Source: Gordius sp. MW1 (taxonomy: Eukaryota; Nematomorpha; Gordioida; Gordea; Gordiidae). Taken from it: a stretch of 64,000 bases of DNA. The stretch covers positions 15,608,245 to 15,672,244 of the forward strand of contig OZ038528.1 of the NCBI GenBank assembly GCA_964036665.1, written 5' to 3'. Shown piece by piece: positions 57,901 through 64,000 of this stretch (position 1 is the first letter of the stretch; the number at the start of each line of letters is the position of its first letter). A program made the translations under genes and the position numbers. A model generated the notes under the pieces. The model had not been told where the DNA came from and made no database searches. It saw only the letters and a list, made by a program, of their open reading frames with translations.

Positions 57901-60900
57901 TAAGTTTAGATGACGATATAATTTAGCTATAATTGAAAGTTTACGAATTTTGCCGTATTTTTTGATTTATTAATGTACAATTGTTTGATAAATCATAACT
58001 CACGCTAAAATATTAAATTAAAACATTCCTTCTACTACACTAAAGATTATACAGTCTTTAACCAAAGTGCTGCACAGTATTTGAGGTTAAAATGTTTACT
58101 TTATAATTTAAGTACAAAATTTATCCACAATTTTTATAATTCTATATCGATGTCCAATCTAGATGCTTCCATATTGTAAAATTCAACGCTCAAATAGCTT
58201 TACAACTAGCATTGAAATATTCAATAAATTTTGTTACTTTAACAAATTACTTGCTTAAGTTTATTAACATAAAATAATCTAGAAGATGCCATACTTCCAA
58301 GTTTTTATTATCGATCGCATCTCGGACATATTGATGGAGGGTATGGAGGAGGTGGTAGGCGAGTAGTTGGATGTTAATAAACCACTCATATGGGTAAAAT
58401 TGCCGTTATTGATGGATAAATCGCCATTTCCCAGATACATGTTGCCCAAAGTGTTATCGAATGAGTTGACCAAATGATTTGAATTGGGAGTTGTCTGGAA
58501 TCTATAAGAAAAACGTAAAAAAGTTACTGGTCATGTGCTAGTTATAAAACAAGCATAGAGTCCTACAAAAAATCCATCAGGACTGGGCAGAGTTATTAGT
58601 CGATAGGTTAAGGTCAAAAATATTATTGTTAGAAACTCAATCAGAGGGGCAGAAAACTGCATCTACTAAAAATAATCAAAAAACCCGTATTAGTAAAGTT
58701 AGTTCTTACATAAAGTTAATTTGCTCCCAGTTTTCTAATTTAAAACAAAGATTTTTTGGGGTAGGGCAGGGACCGAGTTAAAAATTTTAAATTATTACCG
58801 GCTGAGGACAGTTACAACCTCCTTTGCGAGACTCAGTGTAATAGAATGTGTTACAATACATTGTTACACCTTACCCCTAATTTAAGGCTCGTGTATGGCA
58901 TTAATATCAAGAATAAACATATGTTCTTTTTCATCTTATGTTACTTCGATATACAACAATAGCAATCAGAAGAATTAAATAAAGATGAGATAATTAAGAA
59001 ACGCCCGACATACGTAACATCATCTCTCTCTCTCCCTCTATATATATATATATATAACAATTTGTAATATTTTAAATTTAAACATGTGTACAACGCAATA
59101 TATTGCCTTATTAAGGGGCAATTTTGATTTCAACAATTTTATATCAATTGTAGATTTGATCAGGGGAAGCAAAGAGGGCTAACCAAACATAATTATACCC
59201 ATACAGAACTTTTTGTTTCTTTCTAACTAAAATCTTGGCTACAACCATGAGTTTAGTATAAAAAATGGGTTATTCCAGCATTAATGGATCAAGTAAAATA
59301 CCCGGTGAAGGATTGTTGTTGAGATTGGTAGTAATGTAGCGTTATGTGCAATTGGGCAGCCTCCTGCAATTCCACAACCTTTTGCGTAGCCTGTAAAATG
59401 GAGCCGTGCGAACCCTGCGTTATGATAAAGGGTAGCCGTTTCCATTCGCGCGCCGCTAAACCCGTCGCAATTTCCACGATGCGATCCATCATGTTGAGGT
59501 GATGGTCGTCCGACTGACTCAAGGCTAGGTAACCGGCGCACAAGTTAACTTTCCAAGCTAATTCGCGCGGGCAACTCTTCTGTACCTGAATACACATAGT
59601 AAATATGTTTAAGAATCTCACAATTTATACTATAAACTCAAGATTTCAAAACGAAAGCAGGCCATTAATTGAGCTTCGAGATCGAATTTTATTAGTAAGA
59701 AAATTTAAAATCCCTGTGGTAGGCTAAAATTTATTAAATTAGAGCCTTTTTAATATACAATAACGGACGAGAAAGCACCTAAGGTAATAAATAAAGAACG
59801 ACGTTAGTCGTAAAAACAATTCACCGTTTAGTACATAGCGTTATGCAAAATACAAACTTGCATTCTTACAGACTTACCGTGGTAAGAGCTTCTTTCATAG
59901 AATTCCAATCCGAGGTCTTCCACGCGCAATCTAACACGATTTGAGGATTATAATTTTTGGGAGTGGAAGTGGCGAAATTATTGAGCAAGTCCCATTCGTT
60001 CAATTCTTTGAGGCATGATACCCAATTATTTTCCCAAAGACCAAATTCTACGTGATCAAACAATTCCACATCAGATCCGGTTGCATTCGTTAACTCAGCT
60101 TTTCCTCTTTCCGTCATCTAATAAATTAACCATATTATCTAATTTTACTATATATTTCATATTTAATAACACTTTACAATTAAGATAGAAAAAGTAGCAA
60201 AACGCTAGATTTTAATTATAAAAAATAAATGAAAATTAACTAACGTTTTCGAAACATAGAACAGCGTTGAGAAATTGCCCCAAATTTTCGTACAACAGTC
60301 CGAGAGATGTTTGCGGAAATTTAGATCCTCTTTCCCATAATGAATATAACATATCATTTTCCCCCAACACCGTGTATATGTCGGACAAACCAGCTTGTGT
60401 CTCCTAATGTCAAATAACGAAAGAGGTACAAAATGTGTATTTTGTTCGAACTAACTAATTAAATTATGGCAATACTTTTATTTATTATAATGTACCATGG
60501 ATATCATAAATATAAAAATTAGGGCCCGGAATAGTAAAAAGTTCGCAACCGAAACTACTATACAACACTTTTTTAGGAACCATGCAAATCATTGTCGATT
60601 ATTACCCTAGGATTGATCAAAAAATTTGTTAAATTACCAATAAATTTCAGAATGAATAATCTTTAATAGAAACAAAGGAAACCCTTACTTAACCTTCGAT
60701 ATTAAATTAATTTGGGTGCGATGCAGAACTCTAGCACAGACTTGCATGGTAATTTTGACTTTCAGCATAACATTAGGTTAAAATATTACTGCTAGCAATT
60801 TTTTGGGGGTGTCAGGTTCTAGCGTATTTTCGGGAATAAATTCGAACGTATCTTCCTCAATTTGACGTACAGCCCTTTGACCAACACCTCCTATAGGAAC

Positions 60901-63872
60901 GTCGGGACTGAGGGATTGATCGCTGTACATCTTTTCTAGCGTCAGGATGGCACGGTGCCATAAGTTGTGCGCTTTACCCAGGTACTTATAAAAATCATGT
61001 TAATTATCTTATAAATGATAAAAATATGAAAAAAATATTTGTCTAGGCCAGATCTATTAGTATAGGGTTTTTTTTAATTTAGCAAAAAAAAAATTAGTTA
61101 GGGTATGTGTGCAACGTAAATTGTCATCAACATGCGCAATAAAGCGTTATACCATGCATGGCTCAATGGCTACATATACAACATAAAGTTTTATCATTGA
61201 TCACTAAATATAATTTACAATAAAAAAGATATTAAATTTCGATAGAAATTGCATAACACAATAATTATTTTAAAATTTCTTCCCTAGGCATATGAATTTG
61301 TTTTATTTATGTCAAAACACCCAAGAAGTAGAAACGACGCTACAAGCCCTATCAAAATTTAATTACATTTTGCCTGCTACAAATACGCGAGGCATCCAAA
61401 AATGTAAAAGGCTGTTTTAATTTTAGATATGAGATTCAAAGCGGTGTGAGTTAATTTGTAGTAAAAGTAAATATAAAAAAACACCTAATTTAAATAAACG
61501 AAAAAAGGTAAGCCTACGCGGATGGTGGTTGGTTGAATATACAAAGACGGATGACAGCGAGCAAAGGCTTCAAAGAACACGTTTATAACGCTGGGATGGC
61601 AATCCTTCTGCTGAATGTGGGACCCACTCAAGAAAAATAATTGATACTCCCGTTCCAGCTCCTTTAAAATCAAATACATTATATTTTTTAGAATTATTTA
61701 GAAAATTTCATAGAAATAAGTTTTGTAAGTTTAAATGTTCAGAAGCCTTAATCGTTTTCCTATTTAAAAAATTAGAAGCTATTTCTAGCTCATTGTTTAA
61801 GAAAATGATAATCCCCATGGGCGTAGCCAGGGAATAGAAGGGAGGGGCGACAGCCCATCCAAAAAAATATAATTATGGCTAAAACGAAAAATTATCATTC
61901 TGCCTTCCCCTAAAACATTATTGCCCCCCTCTAGATCCAATCCTATACGATCTCCCATATTTAAATAGTGTTCAATTCGAAGCTGTCTTTGAAAATAATC
62001 AATACCAATATTGATTCAAAGTTTTAAAGATGTTTATCTTTTGTTAAAATTAAAAATTTGCTCTAGATAGCTTGCGAATACAAATTATCTATTAAAAGTC
62101 AGTAAGGGACGAGTGTTAAAGTTCGTTGTAAACACACTTCTTTTTGTAGGGTAGATGGTATGAGGTCGTAGAGCTTGGGCAACAAATTGATCCACAGCCA
62201 TTCGCTCAACGGGGTTGAGGAGTGGCAAAAATAGACGAGGGCTGAGAGGAATGCTACTTGGGAGGCGCCATTTTTTAATTTGGAGACAAATTTGATTTCT
62301 TGCGTCAGGCACTGGTTCAATTTAAACCGCGATTCACCGTGGCACACATCAGAAGGCATTGATTTAACCGGACTAATTTCATCTTTTATGGCTTGTGGCA
62401 CGTCTTTTTCCACGCTGTGGTGCATGTATTCCCCGTATTTTTCGATCAAAGTTTCCACATCGAGGCCATCCTAGAGGGGAAAAAAGCATCTTGTATTACT
62501 TCTTTTCTGTCTTAATTTTAAAATGCCTATTTACAAATTTTCTAAAGCTTAGCGTAGTCCGACAAAATCAAAAAAATATTTTGCCTATAAAGTCTAAAAC
62601 AAAAAATGGTAAATACATGATCGTTACGAGTAATCAAACTTCTTGACGCATATTCTCGCCTATTTCATTAAATTGCTTAACCAAAATATCCGGTTAAAAC
62701 TTTAAAATATTTTAGGTGGAACATAATTATTTATCAATAATTTAAATTATTTTATATCTATATAATATAGGCAATTAAATTGGTGTATAAAATCATGTTC
62801 TCTCCTTATTTAAGAAATCAAAGGCCTTACAAAGGAAGCAAAAACATTTGTTGGGAGTGCCAGGCGTGCCAGCCGAATATGGGCTCTAAAACCTATGTTC
62901 ACGCCTCTGATTTAAAGTATTTGCCTCTTATTTAGGAAAGCGTTTTAAGAAGAAACGGTACCGTTTATATAATTAATAACATCTCTTAACAAAAATAATA
63001 TTTTAAAAACATTTTTCTCTACGTAATTGTCGGAGCTAATAGTGGAGAAAGCGGAACTTATATCGCTCCCAATATCTTCGTCGTACAGAAAGAGCTGAAT
63101 AAGGCCATCGTCGGCGGATAAATTAGTAATATCCATGAGCAAGTCTCCCATTTTATCACCGCTTATTTTGGTTAAGAATTCATCTTTTTCTAAATCCGAG
63201 AGTCCGTTGAGGGAAGAATCCTGAAAAACTGATGTTACGTTGGGTAAGGCTACAGATGGCGAACCATTTTTCAAGCGCCCCATAGGCTCCGCTAACATCA
63301 TAATGATCTAGGGTTGAAGAAATAAATTAGTTTTTTAAGTTTAGGAATGCTTTAGAATTTAAAACTGATAAAATCGGGAGGGGATAATATAAATGGTCAC
63401 TTTTCTTTCCAAACATCTTTCACGTATGCTTCACTACCTTTTAGCAATGAACTTAAATACATTTATTTCTATTATAGGCTAAGGCAGCTAAAACAAGAGT
63501 CAACCGACATGCAAAATCATTATGTTTATGGCTAAATAAACATGCCATAAGTAGTCAATATTGAGCTGCAGATTATGTTTTTAGTGATAATATTGTTTTG
63601 CAAAATCATTTGTAATCACAATCAATGTTTTCATGTAATCTCTTAGTTAAATTTCAATATTACATCAAAATACCTGAACGCATTGCTTGATCCAAAAATG
63701 TGAACCCATGGCCTCCCAATTTTGTGAAGATATGATATAATTTATACGATCGTACACGGTGTTCCCCATATTCTTGTTTAAATGAACGAAGAATTTTTCT
63801 CTAATCTCCACATTGTTAGACTTGAGGCCGGACAAATAGGCCGATTCCAATTTTGTCGTCAATTCAGATGTC
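45796..63872 (-). CDS. TRRAP: TRRAP/Tra1 orthologue, 3' half (22 exons, 5' part off window)
   Basis: TRRAP (Tra1 in yeast, Nipped-A in flies) is a very large PIKK-family pseudokinase that scaffolds SAGA- and TIP60/NuA4-type histone acetyltransferase complexes and docks activators in the nucleus. Twenty-two exons join with matching phases into 5,632 nt, about 1,876 residues plus stop; the known animal proteins are about 3,800, so roughly the C-terminal half is here. Exons 1-5 hold the last helical repeats, 6-16 the FAT domain, 18-21 the PIKK-like fold, 22 the FATC end. Diagnostic matches include NWEAMGSHFWIKQC, RLPFIITQGSHGS, ELQEAAQ, NRFPIVSD, RELHPTTL and RRAQAT. The HRD- and DFG-type kinase residues are absent, as in all TRRAPs. 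Divergence is high relative to human. Splice sites were placed by eye. Confidence 0.95.
46577..46600 (+). repeat. Solo terminus of the satellite-carrying element in TRRAP intron 21
   Basis: The sequence cccataaattgcatagcaat occurs alone, with AT-rich sequence on both sides and no core units. It marks a truncated copy of the repeat family inside the last intron. Confidence 0.6.
46695..47045 (-). CDS. TRRAP: TRRAP exon 21 of window
   Basis: Acceptor tcacaag before ATTCTCC, donor gtataa after CTTAAAG. Encodes RPRPLFRITPNYAEFLGEGL, LDGPYHFCVRAIARC, and LTLVESLNLINLSVTANLK. The open frame continues eight codons to a TAA at 46,672, but splicing to exon 22 gives the family C-terminus. Confidence 0.92.
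47543..48011 (-). CDS. TRRAP: TRRAP exon 20 of window
   Basis: Acceptor ctattatag before CATTGC, donor gtagtc. Encodes HCVKNKVPPETPILRYYAAL, FRDIQSQSVPRCILKDWAQ, and NSTDYWIFRKTLATDAA, matching the MVPRSMLKEWAL and ATDYWTFRK blocks. The catalytic-loop and DFG-type residues of active PIKKs are missing. Leaves in phase 1. Confidence 0.95.
48341..48457 (-). CDS. TRRAP: TRRAP exon 19 of window
   Basis: Acceptor tttttaaag before GAAACT, donor gtaagt after AAGCAC. Encodes ETLRRDLFFRLPRMVTISPH MTLVE and SLKDIFKH, matching the RHLFFTVPRVVAVSPQMRLV block. Only 39 codons, too short for ORF scans. Confidence 0.93.
48710..49225. mobile_element. MITE with about 75-bp inverted ends in TRRAP intron 18
   Basis: Left end gtgctgtggtatactggagt, then acacgtcttttcctctacat ttaattttacttacgtgtgt. 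The right end is the inverse (acacacgtaagtaaaattaa, then aaaggaaaagacgtgtatat tccagtataccacaggtgcc). A 9-bp tandem (acacgtctt) disturbs the left arm. The interior of about 350 bp has no recognisable protein. Confidence 0.8.
49691..49945 (-). CDS. TRRAP: TRRAP exon 18 of window
   Basis: Acceptor catctcag before TACAGC, donor gtagtt after AATAAG. Encodes KICQFSPLIRVE, ISLRGSDGKNYSYLVLNDN and MVTTQIMRYLNVAFEKNK: the N-lobe of the PIKK-like fold, with the RGHNGK-like loop as RGSDGK. Phase 0. Confidence 0.92.
50175..50420 (-). CDS. TRRAP: TRRAP exon 17 of window
   Basis: Acceptor tccatag before GATCCC, donor gtacat after GCCAAA. Encodes DPMFVTLKAQFLEDFSF, LRSWINLLENKI, and NDVEIELPGETNYAK, matching the EVEIPGE block before the kinase-like fold. 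Phase 0. Confidence 0.92.
50815..51180 (-). CDS. TRRAP: TRRAP exon 16 of window
   Basis: Acceptor ccattttag before CTAATTTGG, donor gtagga after TTGAAG. Encodes LIWFRETWFEELLQYLKQLR, matching the WFRENWHEEVLRQL block, then FESGIENLANLASKLTTSST and RRAQATLK. Phase 0. Confidence 0.93.
51800..52074 (-). CDS. TRRAP: TRRAP exon 15 of window
   Basis: Acceptor gtatacag before GTATGG, donor gtaaga after GATCAA. A Ser/Thr/Pro/Ala-rich start (TLEVTSTPSTPSLNLSLNAN and on) leads into WCRRILHILRELHPTTLYTL EGLVDQ, the conserved RELHPTLL block of FAT. Confidence 0.9.
52571..52704 (-). CDS. TRRAP: TRRAP exon 14 of window (insertion exon)
   Basis: Acceptor catcaatag before AGTCGC in the phase left by exon 13. 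Encodes VAYTPSEDMMESKEGISGEP VHL and NISITEDDKLTPNT. The donor gttatg is chosen only because it gives the phase needed by exon 15; gttagt four bases upstream is a better consensus but the wrong phase. No vertebrate equivalent, so it is supported by phase and coding composition only. Confidence 0.6.
53184..53607 (-). CDS. TRRAP: TRRAP exon 13 of window
   Basis: Acceptor gattttacag before CCATCC, donor gtaaag. The first part IPSYHWLMWVPQLLMALESK and HVGRTYPQAIFFPVRTTFLS LK matches FAT. The rest is a low-complexity insertion (NNNNGLGGVVLTPKESTPTT and on) with no vertebrate counterpart. Leaves in phase 2. Confidence 0.92.
54156..54481 (-). CDS. TRRAP: TRRAP exon 12 of window
   Basis: Acceptor cccatag before TACGGAAG, donor gttagt. 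Encodes TEEANKAFSGAVQLSDSHVK, AWGMWGEFL, then LTCLLQGCRHSNEIKVARYI and LWLLKFDDEKCTLSEMVDKY, all clear FAT matches. Leaves in phase 1. Confidence 0.95.
54961..56719 (+). mobile_element. TIR element with THAP-like domain in TRRAP intron 11
   Basis: Ends gactgccgaacagctg (54,961) and caactgttcggcagtc (56,704) are inverted repeats with one mismatch. The interior encodes on the plus strand FRFPKDPELLSKWIKLMGP, then SSICNNHFRPQDF (55,225-55,350), the second half of a THAP zinc finger as found at the N-terminus of P-element transposases. Remaining frames (for example 56,185-56,412) are too decayed to prove a transposase. No target duplication was found. Confidence 0.7.
55380..56680. other. Decayed interior of intron 11 element
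   Basis: A segment near 55,580-55,780 reads partly as protein (for example LTWKHKIDMDFRRYELML on the plus strand) but has no recognised family. The rest is AT-rich. Confidence 0.35.
56767..56997 (-). CDS. TRRAP: TRRAP exon 11 of window
   Basis: Acceptor attctttag before AGTGTC, donor gtagag. Encodes VSADTSIPIADCFRKVRQSI KC and NVKYFTKDMISEIMAYRGH, matching the NLKYFTKEM block. Phase 2 at both ends. The following intron holds the THAP-type element. Confidence 0.95.
57557..57811 (-). CDS. TRRAP: TRRAP exon 10 of window
   Basis: Acceptor ctttttag before GAATCGT, donor gtaagg. Encodes NRFPIVSDSFAYWHDIFSWR, QQQYQYITTLFDTS, then SARKQKLPLVALEILNK of FAT. Phase 2 at both ends. Confidence 0.95.
58295..58501 (-). 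CDS. TRRAP: TRRAP exon 9 of window
   Basis: Acceptor ttcttatag before ATTCCAG, donor gtatgg. Encodes an Asn/Ser-rich segment (FQTTPNSNHLVNSFDNTLGN) that replaces the short linker of vertebrates, then MSEMRSIIKTWK, matching the conserved KTVVKTW. Phase 2 at both ends. Confidence 0.9.
59302..59585 (-). CDS. TRRAP: TRRAP exon 8 of window
   Basis: Acceptor tattcag before GTACAG, donor gtattt. Encodes VQKSCPRELAWKVNLCAGYL, REWKRLPFIITQGSHGSILQ and KVVELQEAAQ of FAT. Leaves in phase 2. Confidence 0.93.
59878..60117 (-). CDS. TRRAP: TRRAP exon 7 of window
   Basis: Acceptor tttattag before ATGACG, donor gtaagt after ACG. Encodes EFGLWENNWVSCLKELNEWD and PQIVLDCAWKTSDWNSMKEA of the FAT domain. The initial Met is internal, not a start. 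Confidence 0.93.
60245..60403 (-). CDS. TRRAP: TRRAP exon 6 of window
   Basis: Acceptor cattag before GAGACACAA, donor gttagt after GAAAAC. Encodes ETQAGLSDIYTVLGENDMLY and SLWERGSKFPQTSLGLLYEN, start of the FAT domain. Phase 0 at both ends; below the length at which ORF scanning reports it. Confidence 0.9.
60790..60984 (-). CDS. TRRAP: TRRAP exon 5 of window
   Basis: Acceptor tttttataag before TACCTGGGT, donor gtaata after CTAGCA. Encodes YLGKAHNLWHRAILTLEKMY, matching the invariant YLGK-HNLWFR block, then an acidic linker to PKKLLA. It contains no internal ATG and is easily missed by ORF scans. Confidence 0.9.
61500..61661 (-). CDS. TRRAP: TRRAP exon 4 of window
   Basis: Acceptor gattttaaag before GAGCTGGAA. 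Encodes ELEREYQLFFLSGSHIQQKD and CHPSVINVFFEAFARCHPSL. The donor is placed at gtttat after TTC by phase and by fit to the next exon (YLGKAHNLW); gtaggc nine codons earlier in the same phase is an alternative. Confidence 0.85.
61815..61950. mobile_element. GGGCGTAGCCA-type repeat in TRRAP intron 3
   Basis: catgggcgtagccagggaat, then gggaggggcgacagcccatc, and tattgcccccctctagatcc follow the pattern of the element at 22,086-22,262. The right inverted end is lost. Confidence 0.6.
62138..62470 (-). CDS. TRRAP: TRRAP exon 3 of window
   Basis: Acceptor cccctctag before GATGGC, donor gtgtgt after CAAAAAGAA. Encodes DGLDVETLIEKYGEYMHHSV to LYDLIPSTLQKE; GASQVAFLSALVYFCHSSTP aligns with the conserved helical repeat. 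Phase 0 at both ends. Confidence 0.88.
63023..63307 (-). CDS. TRRAP: TRRAP exon 2 of window
   Basis: Acceptor ctag before ATCATTATG, donor gtagag after DNY. Encodes an acidic, poorly conserved linker (IIMMLAEPMGRLKNGSPSV to DISSAFSTISSDNY), corresponding to the variable acidic stretch in vertebrate TRRAP. The frame continues past the donor to 62,945 but that is intron. Confidence 0.75.
63674..63872 (-). CDS. TRRAP: TRRAP exon 1 of window
   Basis: Acceptor tttttttag upstream, donor gtattt downstream (after CAG). Encodes TSELTTKLESAYLSGLKSNN to SSQNWEAMGSHFWIKQCVQ, a helical-repeat segment that is among the best conserved in TRRAP. Enters in phase 2, leaves in phase 0. Confidence 0.9.
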
Positions 63873-64000
63873 CTAAAAAATATTTGATTCAGAGTCACGA
63901 GTTAAAAAATAAATAGTTTGCACATTTTATGCCTGTTTTGTTGACACGAGAAAAAACACTGTTTTTTTCAAGACTATAAAAAGGAGCTAAAATAAACAAA

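Noticed and set aside
58980-59056. tctctctc / tatatata tract as a regulatory element
   Set aside because: Ordinary microsatellite in a TRRAP intron; no evidence for function.
59281-59541. 86-codon minus-strand ORF with Arg/His-rich product
   Set aside because: It is an out-of-frame shadow of TRRAP exon 8.

Overview
The window looks like AT-rich nuclear DNA from an invertebrate animal. It has a split gene with GT-AG introns, animal-type transposons (Ty3/gypsy, RTE, a restriction-like-endonuclease LINE, Helitron, hAT, a THAP element) and large satellite-like arrays. No bacterial, organelle or CRISPR features are visible. I cannot name the species. The one host gene is clearly divergent from the vertebrate protein, which would fit a fast-evolving lineage.

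Layout. 1-3.65 kb: decayed Ty3/gypsy retrotransposon, minus strand. 3.8-28.1 kb: a repeat landscape of mosaic satellite arrays built round a shared 'GGCCAATGGTCA...CATTGGTCAG' core, many units carrying a tRNA-like B box. Mixed in are a hairpin-headed repeat ('B repeat'), hAT-like non-autonomous elements with 8-bp target duplications, a FLYWCH zinc-finger remnant and short 'GGGCGTAGCCA' repeats. 28.3-37.6 kb: a nested structure that I read as one hAT-like element. It holds two LINE copies placed tail to tail, and one of those copies holds a second member of the same hAT family. 39.07-42.5 kb: a decayed Helitron whose Rep and helicase parts are separated by a B-repeat plus satellite block. 42.5-45.6 kb: broken gypsy, LINE and RTE fragments.

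45.8-63.9 kb: the 3' half of a TRRAP (Tra1/Nipped-A) orthologue on the minus strand. I could join 22 exons with consistent splice phases into about 1,876 residues, covering the end of the HEAT region, FAT, the PIKK-like pseudokinase and FATC. The true last exon (45,796-45,914) is too short to stand out as an ORF; it ends in the TRRAP-type Pro-Trp-Leu. The 5' half lies beyond the right edge. Introns carry a TIR element with a THAP-like domain (intron 11), a long-TIR MITE (intron 18) and a GGGCGTAGCCA repeat (intron 3).

TRRAP is the scaffold of SAGA- and TIP60-type acetyltransferase complexes and is the only gene here that appears functional. Everything else is mobile or repetitive DNA at various stages of decay. 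Domain assignments rest on motif recognition and remembered family features, not on database searches.
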